Below are positions 1 to 5,201 of a stretch of DNA of 5,201 nt, piece by piece (positions within the stretch are counted from its first letter, which is position 1; each line of letters starts with the position of its first letter). The notes under the pieces are model-generated. The model had not been told where the DNA came from, searched no databases, and saw only the letters and a list, made by a program, of their open reading frames with translations. Both the position numbers and the translations under genes were made by a program. The stretch is taken from positions 1-5,201 of the forward strand of contig JAFTKI010000121.1 of assembly GCA_017453335.1 (NCBI GenBank). Direction: 5' to 3'. This stretch comes from Clostridia bacterium (GTDB taxonomy: Bacteria > Bacillota_A > Clostridia > Oscillospirales > CAG-272).

Positions 1-821
1 TAGGCGCGATGCAAGGAGCTATTGCGACCGAGCGTATCGGGATCTCCGTTGTATCTGCGGTCAAAGATGCGCCACAGCTCGTTGTAATCCTCGTATTCTC
101 CGCTCTCCAGCAGATCGAAGCGATCCATAAAGCCGATGATGTTGGAATTTGGCTTGAGCATGTTGCGGTGCGCAGAAAAGAGCAACCAGGAGTGGCAGAC
201 GAACACCGTGGGTGATTCTCCCAACTCCTTTTGGAAGAACGCCGCCGCTTGCGCGAACGCCGCGTCACAGCTTGCGCGATCCAACGGAGTCCCCGTGCGC
301 GGAATGTGCACGTTGATAACCTTGGCACCGGCTGAAAGCTTGATGCCGTTTTTTTCGTAATCCTTTCTCAGGTCGGTCAATTCAAACTGCAATCTGCCAA
401 GGGCAAATCGCGTCAGATCGTAAAAGCGGAAAAACCATTTTCCAACAAACGTGCCGCAAATGCCGTACACCTCGCGGCATTCTTCATTTTTGTAATACAG
501 ATCGTACATCGAATTGCGGTAGATCTCAAGGTCGATGCCCTTTTCCTCATAGTAGGCGCGCGTTCTGCGGCTCTGACAGATAAGGTAGAGGAGCGTAAGG
601 GTGTAGGCATGCGTTTTCAAAGGCTCTGCAAGCGCCACAACGCGATCAATCGACCCGTTGAGGTCAAAGTGCAGGTCCTTGTCATAAGCCTCCAGAAGTG
701 CCTCCCAGACGGCGTGCGCCTCGGCGTTCTTGCAAACGGCATCGTAATTCTGCAGCAGGATCTCACAATCCTTTTTGGAGTATCCGTATTCCTTCAAAAA
801 TTCTTCCACGTACGTTCTCAT
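1..821 (-). CDS. GNAT-like acyltransferase-family protein, C-terminus cut by the window edge
   Basis: The reading frame is open from the ATG at 821-819 to the left edge, giving 273 residues with no stop; the last two bases (TA) would begin a Tyr or a stop codon. The start is set by AGGAG at 832-828, six bases upstream. I recognise the layout of a clostridial family annotated as acyltransferase domain-containing protein, with an N-terminal helical part (NAT_N-like) and a GNAT-like C-terminal domain. Visible landmarks are a KWFF segment at residues 128-131 followed by DLTRFALGRLQFE, a VHIP strand at 171-174 and VCHSWLL at 208-214. Family members usually run somewhat past this point, so probably only a short tail is missing. 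No signal peptide or membrane segment is seen, so it should be cytosolic. Its acyl donor and acceptor are unknown. It starts 13 bases after the stop of the membrane protease-like gene, with its Shine-Dalgarno in that gap, so it is the second gene of that operon. Family assignment is from memory of motifs, not a search. Confidence 0.82.
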   Translation of the reverse strand, partial: MRTYVEEFLKEYGYSKKDCEILLQNYDAVCKNAEAHAVWEALLEAYDKDLHFDLNGSIDRVVALAEPLKTHAYTLTLLYLICQSRRTRAYYEEKGIDLEIYRNSMYDLYYKNEECREVYGICGTFVGKWFFRFYDLTRFALGRLQFELTDLRKDYEKNGIKLSAGAKVINVHIPRTGTPLDRASCDAAFAQAAAFFQKELGESPTVFVCHSWLLFSAHRNMLKPNSNIIGFMDRFDLLESGEYEDYNELWRIFDRRYNGDPDTLGRNSSLHRA

Positions 822-834
822 AACAAACTCCTTT

Positions 835-1644
835 TTAAAACCAGGTTCTTGCACGGCGCAACAGATAGATCAGCAGCCCCAACGCCATCCACATCAGTGA
901 GAAGGCAATGGAAATACTGAACAGCGACAGAATGCGCAGATTGAAGGTCCATAAAGCACCGAGCACCGCACCGTTGGCAGATACGCCCATGGTGATGCCT
1001 GCAAAAATGGCAACGATTGCCAAATACAGCGGCATTGCGGAAAGCGCGCCCTTGATATCGGCACCGCTGAGTGTGATGTGCTGAGATACCGACAAAATGA
1101 CGATCAAGCCGAGCAAGGAGCGGAACCAATCCTGCGAAAAGCCGTCCCAAAGCGAAAACAGAAGCGACAGCACACCGCCAAAAATCTCGCCAAAGGAGAA
1201 TTCTCCCGCAGCCAAAAGGCTTGAGGTTTCAAGATATGCGCCCCACTGTGCAGGGAAACAGAGGTACAGCATCAAGATCATGACGCCGAGTCCGCTGAAA
1301 ATGGGACCGACACCGATGAACAAGTTACCAAGGATCGCCCACGCGTTTTTGCGATTGTAGCTGTGCTCCACGTAGCCAAGCGTCCCCGAAGGATGGTTGG
1401 GGGGCAGGAGGAGCTTGATATCGGTGATCTTGTGCGCAAAGAGCAGGCACATGATGGCGTGCCCCAACTCGTGAATGGGCGTTCCGATGACCGAGGAGGC
1501 GTAAATGATACCAACCGATCCGGACCCTACAAAATAAGCAAAAATCTGCTGTGCCAGCCATGCCATAAGACCGCAGGTGACAATGACGCCCAGCGTCAAC
1601 AGCAGCAGCTGTCCCACGTATATGAGATATTCTTGAATTGCCAT
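835..1644 (-). CDS. Polytopic membrane protein with HELGH motif, M50-like zinc metalloprotease candidate
   Basis: A 269-residue, very hydrophobic protein. The start at 1644 is preferred because GGGAGG lies six bases upstream; an in-frame ATG at 1665 has no Shine-Dalgarno and would sit about ten bases from the predicted transcript start. Likely membrane spans are near residues 7-30, 44-57, 103-130, 154-166, 177-187, 205-223 and 238-262, with a basic RRAR tail inside. The HExxH zinc motif is H58-E-L-G-H62, at the start of a hydrophobic helix, as in M50/site-2-protease-like enzymes. It is followed by GYVEH (90-94), a feature I associate with M50B-like proteins, and by GNLFIGVGP (106-114). No canonical LDG or NPDG third-ligand motif is visible; a polar stretch, SQHITLSGADIKG (187-199), sits between late spans and might supply it. 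It could act as an intramembrane protease or be a non-proteolytic relative; the substrate is unknown. It is the first gene of an operon with the GNAT-like gene, under the promoter at 1710-1682. Confidence 0.85.
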   Translation of the reverse strand: MAIQEYLIYVGQLLLLTLGVIVTCGLMAWLAQQIFAYFVGSGSVGIIYASSVIGTPIHELGHAIMCLLFAHKITDIKLLLPPNHPSGTLGYVEHSYNRKNAWAILGNLFIGVGPIFSGLGVMILMLYLCFPAQWGAYLETSSLLAAGEFSFGEIFGGVLSLLFSLWDGFSQDWFRSLLGLIVILSVSQHITLSGADIKGALSAMPLYLAIVAIFAGITMGVSANGAVLGALWTFNLRILSLFSISIAFSLMWMALGLLIYLLRRARTWF

Positions 1645-1650
1645 ATTTAT

Positions 1651-1656
1651 CCTCCC
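1651..1656 (-). promoter_or_regulatory. Shine-Dalgarno site deciding the start of the M50-like gene
   Basis: GGGAGG on the minus strand lies six bases before the ATG at 1644. It falls inside the longer reading frame that opens at 1665, and so argues for the shorter 269-residue protein. Confidence 0.85.
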
Positions 1657-1681
1657 TTTTGTCATCGCACGCTTTTTTCAT

Positions 1682-1710
1682 ATTGTACCATATTTTTTAC
1701 CGTTTTGCAA
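1682..1710 (-). promoter_or_regulatory. Sigma-A type promoter of the M50-like/GNAT-like operon
   Basis: The minus strand reads TTGCAA (1710-1705), a 17-base spacer, then TACAAT (1687-1682). Each box differs from consensus at one position and the spacing is optimal. The transcript should start near 1675, leaving a leader of about 30 bases before the ATG at 1644. Read from sequence only; no experimental start site is implied. Confidence 0.75.
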
Positions 1711-1754
1711 GAGCCTGACACCACAAAATCGACACCAAGCGCAAAAAGCCTACA

Positions 1755-1798
1755 AAACGGAGGGCAGAAGCCCCCGTTTGGGAATTGCCTCTGCCCTC
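1755..1798 (-). terminator. Probable rny terminator with an overlapping alternative hairpin
   Basis: On the minus strand AAACGG+GGG (1779-1774, 1773-1771) pairs with CCC+CCGTTT (1764-1762, 1760-1755), with one bulged base (1761) and a short TTCT loop; TTTTGT follows and another T run (1749-1745) lies slightly further on. This is a plausible but not strong intrinsic terminator about 100 bases after the rny stop. A second, perfect 9-base-pair stem (1798-1790 with 1768-1760, 21-base loop) uses the same 3' arm, so the two folds exclude each other. The outer stem followed by TTTGTTT could also act on the plus strand, but no plus-strand gene needs it. Confidence 0.6.
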
Positions 1799-1817
1799 TT
1801 TGTTTGATTTATCCGGA

Positions 1818-1832
1818 AGCCGACGTACGGCT
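1818..1832. other. Small hairpin in the rny 3' region
   Basis: AGCCG and CGGCT (1818-1822 and 1828-1832) can form a 5-base-pair stem with a 5-base loop. No T run follows on the minus strand, so it is not a terminator by itself. A second weak 5-base-pair hairpin (1866-1870 with 1875-1879) lies six bases after the rny stop, followed by TTATC. Both may be 3' end structure of the rny mRNA, or chance. Confidence 0.3.
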
Positions 1833-1884
1833 GCTATTTCATCACAGTAAAATATATTATGATAAAATCCGTTTGGATTGGAGA

Positions 1885-3441
1885 TTATTTTGCGTAATCT
1901 ACGGTGCGGGTCTCGCGAATCAAATTCAACTTGATCTGACCGGGATATTTCACTTCATCCTCAATCTTCTTTGCCATTTCTCTTGCAATCAGCTTCATGC
2001 CCTCGTCATTGACGACCTCGGGCTTGACCATAACGCGAATTTCGCGTCCTGCCTGAATTGCAAATGCCTTGTCAACTCCTTGGAAGCTGACCGCAATCTC
2101 CTCCAGCTTTTGCAAACGCTTGATGTAGTTTTCCATATCCTCGCGGCGTGCACCCGGTCTTGCTGCCGAAACAGAGTCTGCGGCTTGCACGAGGATCGCG
2201 ATGATGGTGTGCGGCTCCACGTCGTTGTGGTGCGCCTCTACTGCGTGAAGGACCTCTGCGTTTTCTTTGTACTTCTTCAGGGCGTTAACGCCAAGCTCAA
2301 CGTGTGAGCCTTCCATATCCTGCGGGAACGCTTTACCGATATCATGCAACAAGCCTGCGCGGCGTGCGGTGGTTCCGTCTACGCCCAGCTCGTCTGCCAT
2401 GATGCCTGCAAGCCATGCCACCTCGATGGAGTGTTGGAGCACGTTTTGTCCGTAGCTGGTACGGTAGCGCAAGCGACCCAAGAGCTTTACAAGCTCGGGG
2501 TGAATGCCGTGTACGTTGACCTCAAAGGTTGCGCGCTCACCTGCCTGCTTGATCACGCCCTCCACTTCCTTGCGGCACTTTTCTACCGTTTCCTCAATGC
2601 GTGCGGGGTGAATTCTACCGTCGGTGATCAGGCGCTCCAGCGTCATTCTTGCAATCTCGCGGCGAACGGGATCAAATCCCGAGATCGCGATTGCCTCCGG
2701 GGTATCGTCGATGATCAACTCCACGCCCGTTAAGGTTTCCAGCTTTTGAATGTTTCTGCCCTCGCGACCGATGATGCGTCCCTTCATCTCCTCGTTCGGC
2801 AATGCCACGGCGGAGACGGTTGCCTCGGTAACGTGGTCGGCAGCACATCTTTGAATTGCCAAGGACAAAAGATTTCTTGCCTTGCTGTCGGCTTCTTCCT
2901 TGAACTGGGTTTCCAGCTCATCCAGCTTTTGCGCCATTTCGTGTCTTGCTTCGGACTCCACACGGTTCAAAAGCTCGGCTTTTGCCTCGTCTGCGGTATA
3001 ACCTGAAATTTCCTCCAAGCGGGTCAAGTGGCGGCCCAGCACCTCGTTGATCTGCTCGCGGACAGCGTCGTTGGCTTTCAGCTTTTCGTCCAATTGCTCG
3101 CTCTTGCGTTCCAACGCTTCGGCCTTCTTATCCAGATTTTCTTCCTTTTGAGCAATGCGGCGCTCCAGGCGCGAGACCTCGGTGCGGCGTTCCTTCAGCT
3201 CACGCTCGGTATCGTTGCGCAAGCGGAGGACTTCTTCTTTGCCTTCCAAAAGGATTTCTTTCTTTTTTGCCTCTGCGTTCTTTTTGCTATCGTCCACAAT
3301 GCGCTTTGCCTCTTGCTCAGCCGAGCCGATCTTCTTTTCACCGATGTTCTTTCGGATCATGAAGCCGATTCCGCATCCGGCAGCCGCGGCAAGGACGAAT
3401 GCTGCCACAACAGCAACAATCAGAACCCATAATTCTACCAT
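1885..3441 (-). CDS. rny: Ribonuclease Y (membrane-anchored endoribonuclease)
   Basis: A complete 518-residue protein, close to the roughly 520 residues usual for the family. RNase Y is a single-strand-preferring endonuclease that starts mRNA decay and processes transcripts at the inner face of the membrane in Bacillota. Domains in order: an N-terminal membrane anchor (about residues 4-28) ending in basic residues; a long charged coiled coil (about 40-200, rich in Glu, Lys and Arg); a KH RNA-binding domain with the [10 protein letters not shown] loop at 221-230; and an HD domain with H337 (in QHSIE), the H366-D367 pair in LLHDIGK, the HH at 404-405 and D422 in [15 protein letters not shown]. 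The end ([10 protein letters not shown]) is typical. All expected metal-binding residues appear present, so it should be active. The start at 3441 is chosen over an in-frame upstream ATG at 3483 because GGGAGGTG lies just before it and the anchor then begins at once. It is transcribed alone from a consensus promoter, without the recA or spoVS type neighbours often seen. Confidence 0.98.
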   Translation of the reverse strand: MVELWVLIVAVVAAFVLAAAAGCGIGFMIRKNIGEKKIGSAEQEAKRIVDDSKKNAEAKKKEILLEGKEEVLRLRNDTERELKERRTEVSRLERRIAQKEENLDKKAEALERKSEQLDEKLKANDAVREQINEVLGRHLTRLEEISGYTADEAKAELLNRVESEARHEMAQKLDELETQFKEEADSKARNLLSLAIQRCAADHVTEATVSAVALPNEEMKGRIIGREGRNIQKLETLTGVELIIDDTPEAIAISGFDPVRREIARMTLERLITDGRIHPARIEETVEKCRKEVEGVIKQAGERATFEVNVHGIHPELVKLLGRLRYRTSYGQNVLQHSIEVAWLAGIMADELGVDGTTARRAGLLHDIGKAFPQDMEGSHVELGVNALKKYKENAEVLHAVEAHHNDVEPHTIIAILVQAADSVSAARPGARREDMENYIKRLQKLEEIAVSFQGVDKAFAIQAGREIRVMVKPEVVNDEGMKLIAREMAKKIEDEVKYPGQIKLNLIRETRTVDYAK

Positions 3442-3446
3442 TTTTA

Positions 3447-3454
3447 CACCTCCC
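3447..3454 (-). promoter_or_regulatory. Shine-Dalgarno site deciding the rny start
   Basis: GGGAGGTG on the minus strand, with the GGAGG core seven bases before the ATG at 3441. It lies inside the longer frame opening at 3483, whose 14 extra residues ([14 protein letters not shown]) would precede the membrane anchor and are not typical of RNase Y. Confidence 0.9.
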
Positions 3455-3468
3455 TGTGTTTTGATATT

Positions 3469-3505
3469 GTATGAAAAAAGCACTATTTGTGCGAGTATAT
3501 CATAC
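3469..3505 (-). other. Stem-loop at the 5' end of the rny leader
   Basis: On the minus strand GTATGA (3505-3500) can pair with TCATAC (3474-3469), enclosing GCAC (3492-3489) paired with GTGC (3483-3480) around a 5-base loop. The predicted transcription start is about 3507-3505, so the outer stem would begin within the first one to three bases of the mRNA. The stems are short and partly AU-rich; the structure is inferred by eye, without folding energy. Confidence 0.45.
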
Positions 3506-3512
3506 TTTATTT

Positions 3513-3541
3513 ATTATACACGATTTTCAGCCCTTTGTCAA
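3513..3541 (-). promoter_or_regulatory. Perfect-consensus sigma-A promoter of rny
   Basis: The minus strand reads TTGACA (3541-3536), exactly 17 bases, then TATAAT (3518-3513): full match to the vegetative consensus with optimal spacing. The transcript should start near 3506, giving a leader of about 65 bases. A further -10-like TATACT downstream (3499-3494) has no good -35 partner. Confidence 0.92.
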
Positions 3542-3602
3542 GTCCTCTTCCAAAAAATATCAAAACATCCAACGGGTGAAAATATCCTTTCCCTTGCAAA
3601 AA

Positions 3603-3645
3603 TAAAAAAAAGATTAGGGTTGCCACAAATTGTAGCAACCCTAAT
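3603..3645 (-). terminator. Strong intrinsic terminator of the small lipoprotein gene
   Basis: A perfect 11-base-pair stem (ATTAGGGTTGC at 3645-3635 on the minus strand with its complement at 3623-3613; 11-base apical loop that can add three more pairs) is followed on the minus strand by C, eight T, A and more T. The stem begins ten bases after the lipoprotein stop. On the plus strand a shorter TTTTT follows, so it may work weakly both ways, and it insulates rny from upstream transcription. Confidence 0.93.
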
Positions 3646-3655
3646 TGAGTTTTTC

Positions 3656-3895
3656 TTAGGTTCTGAAGATATCCTTCTCTGCAGGATCCTTAACGGGATC
3701 AGCTGCAGGCAGAGTTCCGGGATCCTCAGTGGTCGTCTCTTCGCCGCCACCGTTGCCGTCAGTCGTAGGGGTTTCTACGTTGCCGTCATCAGTAGTGGTA
3801 TCGCCATTGCCTTCGTTGCCGGTGCATGCAGCGATGCATACTACGAGGCAAAGAGCAAGAACGATCATGAGATACTTTGTCCAAGCATTTTTCAT
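3656..3895 (-). CDS. Small acidic low-complexity lipoprotein, function unknown
   Basis: A 79-residue protein. The N-terminus is a lipoprotein signal: short basic n-region (K2, K7), hydrophobic core (about 8-20) and a lipobox I21-A-A-C24, so C24 should be lipidated and the mature 56 residues tethered outside the membrane. The mature part has no recognisable fold: it is made of Thr, Gly, Asp, Glu and Asn (14 acidic, 3 basic residues) and ends in a Pro/Ala/Asp/Lys stretch. It resembles the linker that in many clostridial lipoproteins separates the lipid anchor from a domain, but here no domain follows. The gene does not look like a decayed end, because it has a consensus promoter, an AGGAG about ten bases before the ATG, and a strong terminator right after the stop. 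Neighbours give no clue: it is a single-gene unit between the GH31 and rny genes. I do not recognise the family. Confidence 0.8.
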   Translation of the reverse strand: MKNAWTKYLMIVLALCLVVCIAACTGNEGNGDTTTDDGNVETPTTDGNGGGEETTTEDPGTLPAADPVKDPAEKDIFRT

Positions 3896-3928
3896 AAGAA
3901 ACTATCTCCTTTTCGAGCTATTTTGTTT

Positions 3929-3935
3929 GGGGGGG
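3929..3935 (-). repeat. Run of seven C in the lipoprotein leader
   Basis: Seven consecutive C on the minus strand, about 10-16 bases after the predicted transcription start and within a CA-rich, apparently unstructured leader. It is outside the coding region, so length changes would not shift the frame. Confidence 0.7.
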
Positions 3936-3951
3936 ATTGTGATACATCATT

Positions 3952-3980
3952 ATTATACTCCTTTGCAAATCGTTTGTCAA
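3952..3980 (-). promoter_or_regulatory. Perfect-consensus sigma-A promoter of the lipoprotein gene
   Basis: The minus strand reads TTGACA (3980-3975), 17 bases, then TATAAT (3957-3952), a full consensus match. The start of transcription should be near 3945, leaving a leader of about 50 bases before the ATG at 3895. An overlapping second TTGAC sits five bases upstream of the -35 box. Confidence 0.92.
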
Positions 3981-4044
3981 GTCAATTTTGCGCAAGAAAC
4001 TCATTTTTGTTACTTTGTCACAAAAAAAGTTCTGTTCTTTGTGC

Positions 4045-4073
4045 ATTTTATACAATTTTGAGCTTGATTTCAA
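4045..4073 (-). promoter_or_regulatory. Weak candidate upstream promoter
   Basis: TTGAAA (4073-4068), 17 bases, TAAAAT (4050-4045) on the minus strand. It is compatible with a second, weaker start for the lipoprotein gene, but the region is AT-rich and such matches arise by chance. Between it and the main promoter lie a 6-base-pair inverted repeat (CACAAA/TTTGTG, 4019-4024 and 4038-4043) and the odd palindrome TTTGTCACAAA (4014-4024). Confidence 0.25.
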
Positions 4074-4080
4074 CGTGTAA

Positions 4081-4129
4081 AAGAGTTCCCTGCCTCCCGG
4101 GCTCTTACCGTGCCTGACGAAAGAGCCCG
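4081..4129 (-). terminator. 3' end region of the GH31 gene: two mutually exclusive hairpins
   Basis: The first hairpin pairs CGGGCTCTT (4129-4121, minus strand) with AAGAGCCCG (4106-4098), with an inner CGT/ACG extension; it starts about 15 bases after the GH31 stop but has no T run on the minus strand. The second pairs AAGAGCCC (4106-4099) with GGG-AA-CTCTT (4090-4081) and is followed by TT, giving only a four-T tract. The arm at 4106-4099 is shared, so only one can form at a time. On the plus strand the first hairpin is followed eight bases later by six T. Some terminator role is likely; strength is uncertain. Confidence 0.55.
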
Positions 4130-4144
4130 AGACGCGTTTTTTGA

Positions 4145-5201
4145 TCAATAAGTGTAGCCCTTAATATCTCTCCATGTGGTGGAGTTGAATACCTTCTGCA
4201 GCTCTGCTGCGTCCTCGGCGTTGGTGTTGAGGAATACGGGGATCTGTGCAAGTCCTACCGTGACCTCAATGGTCTCGCCCTTGGAAACAATGGTCTTGCC
4301 GGTGTTCAGATCCAGCCAAGTACCTGCAGGGAGATAAACCTCACGGGTAACGTCGGAGCCGTAGTCAAGCACTCTCTTGTTGTTTTCATCGGTCTTTGCA
4401 TTGTAGGTCAGAATGGGAGCTACCAGCAATGCATCGCCGTACATGAACTGGTCGTCGATGTCCACAACGTTTTCATCGTTCTGATACTGCAGGACCATAT
4501 GACGGATCATCGGGATACCGGTGTCGCATGCGTACTTGGATACCTTTTGAGAGTACCACATCAGGTCGCTGTGGAGCTTGTCGTACATCTCGGTGATCTC
4601 CTGTGCCTCGGTGCTCAGGTGATACAGATGACGTACGTCGCCGTGGGTCTGTACAGTGTTACCAAAGATGGTGTACTGCATAGATCTGATAAAGATCTCG
4701 GACTCGTACTGTTCAGCCGCCTTGAAATCGGGGATGAAGAGGGTTGCATCGTACTCCTGTACGGTGTAGTTACCAAAGTAACCGTCGGGAAGATTCTTGT
4801 ATGCATAACCTGCCATATCGTAGGTCATGAAGGGAACGCCGGAGAGACCGGAGTTGATCACCGCTGCCAGCTGGGTGGAGAGGTTGCGGAAACGACGGGT
4901 CTGGTCGCCTGCCCACAAATAGGGGTTGCGCTGAGATCCGATGCCGCCTCCACGGGAGAGAACCACAAAGCCATCGTCGATGTTCTTTGCAGCCTTCTGC
5001 TCCATCATGCTCTTGTAGAACAAGGAGATGAAGTAAGAGGGATATGCGTGGTGAACGGTGTCACCCTCGAATATGCTCTCATCGTACCAATCGTACTCCA
5101 GATAACCATCGATGACCTTGTTGTTAACGGTCATGCCCTTGTAGTAGCCTTCGGTGGGCATGGTCTCGCAGAAGTCGATCTTTGCACCGTCGATGCCAAG
5201 G
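4145..5201 (-). CDS. Glycoside hydrolase family 31 enzyme, C-terminal part (5' end outside window)
   Basis: The frame is open from the right edge to the stop at 4145-4147, giving 351 C-terminal residues of a family usually 650 residues or longer; an internal ATG at 5161 is not the start, because the catalytic motif lies upstream of it. GH31 enzymes are retaining alpha-glycosidases or transglycosylases acting on alpha-glucosides, alpha-xylosides and similar substrates. In the fragment, GIDGAKIDFCE (residues 2-12) matches the nucleophile region, with D9 the nucleophile, in the KxDFxE style of alpha-xylosidase-type members rather than the WxDMNE of classic alpha-glucosidases. RGGGIGSQRNPYLWAGD (83-99) holds the acid/base D99. 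TYDMAGY, an ExFxRxxQ motif and QTHG follow, then PMIRHMVLQY and DDQFMYGDALLVAPI (about 250-263), and a proximal beta domain with YLPAGTWLDLNTGK. An insert of about 30 residues sits between DMAGY and the ExFxR motif. Substrate, and whether it is secreted, cannot be told without the N-terminus. Confidence 0.95.
   Translation of the reverse strand, partial: LGIDGAKIDFCETMPTEGYYKGMTVNNKVIDGYLEYDWYDESIFEGDTVHHAYPSYFISLFYKSMMEQKAAKNIDDGFVVLSRGGGIGSQRNPYLWAGDQTRRFRNLSTQLAAVINSGLSGVPFMTYDMAGYAYKNLPDGYFGNYTVQEYDATLFIPDFKAAEQYESEIFIRSMQYTIFGNTVQTHGDVRHLYHLSTEAQEITEMYDKLHSDLMWYSQKVSKYACDTGIPMIRHMVLQYQNDENVVDIDDQFMYGDALLVAPILTYNAKTDENNKRVLDYGSDVTREVYLPAGTWLDLNTGKTIVSKGETIEVTVGLAQIPVFLNTNAEDAAELQKVFNSTTWRDIKGYTY

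Noticed and set aside
1645..1665. Longer M50-like protein starting at 1665
   Set aside because: No Shine-Dalgarno precedes it and the predicted transcript would start only about ten bases upstream, whereas GGGAGG is well placed for the ATG at 1644.
1363..2307. Long plus-strand open frame (314 codons) antisense to the M50-like gene and rny
   Set aside because: It lies mostly across two well-supported minus-strand genes, has no Shine-Dalgarno, and its translation is rich in Cys, His and Leu with no domain, as expected of a shadow of a coding strand.
3442..3483. Longer RNase Y starting at the ATG at 3483
   Set aside because: The ribosome site at 3454-3447 would be inside the gene, there is no Shine-Dalgarno before 3483, and the added residues are not typical of the family.
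3476..3492. GCAC/GTGC hairpin followed by six T in the rny leader as an attenuator
   Set aside because: A stem of four base pairs is too weak to terminate transcription by itself; it is kept only as the inner part of the leader fold.
3155..4117. Plus-strand open frame of 320 codons spanning the rny start, lipoprotein gene and both promoters
   Set aside because: It crosses a strong terminator and two consensus promoters on the other strand, and its product is Ser/Arg/Phe-rich without recognisable motifs.
3918..4148. Minus-strand open frame of 76 codons in the gap between GH31 and the lipoprotein gene
   Set aside because: It runs through the GH31 3' hairpins and the lipoprotein promoter, has no Shine-Dalgarno and no coding character.
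4145..5161. GH31 gene taken as complete from the ATG at 5161
   Set aside because: The catalytic nucleophile motif KIDFCE is encoded just upstream of that ATG in the same frame, and the length would be half of the family's; the gene simply continues past the window.

Overview
The window looks like ordinary chromosome of a Gram-positive, low-to-moderate GC bacterium of the Bacillota, most likely class Clostridia (for example an uncultured gut lineage). The pointers are an intact RNase Y gene (rny), strong purine-rich Shine-Dalgarno sites 6-10 bases before each start, sigma-A type promoters (two match the consensus exactly), intrinsic terminators and a short lipobox lipoprotein. Every gene I can support is on the minus strand, so transcription runs from high to low coordinates. 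I see no RNA gene, CRISPR array, insertion sequence or attachment site.

Layout in the direction of transcription: (1) 5201-4145, the C-terminal part of a glycoside hydrolase family 31 enzyme whose start lies outside the window; it is followed by a two-hairpin 3' region (4129-4081). (2) 4144-3896, a 249-base gap with that 3' region, one weak and one perfect promoter and an mRNA leader with a run of seven C. (3) 3895-3656, a 79-residue acidic, low-complexity lipoprotein with its own strong terminator (3645-3604). (4) 3655-3442, a 214-base gap with that terminator, the perfect rny promoter and a leader that can fold at its very 5' end. (5) 3441-1885, rny, complete. (6) 1884-1645, a 240-base gap with the rny 3' hairpins and the promoter of the last operon. 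(7) 1644-835, a polytopic membrane protein with a HELGH zinc-protease motif, and (8) 821 to beyond the left edge, a GNAT-like acyltransferase-family protein only 13 bases behind it, so the two are very probably co-transcribed.

The genes do not form one pathway. The window holds at least four transcription units: a carbohydrate enzyme, an orphan lipoprotein, an essential-type RNA decay endonuclease, and a protease-like/acyltransferase-like pair. The least understood items are that pair, the orphan lipoprotein, the rny leader fold, and the overlapping alternative hairpins at two gene ends. I did not find a convincing new defence or mobile system.
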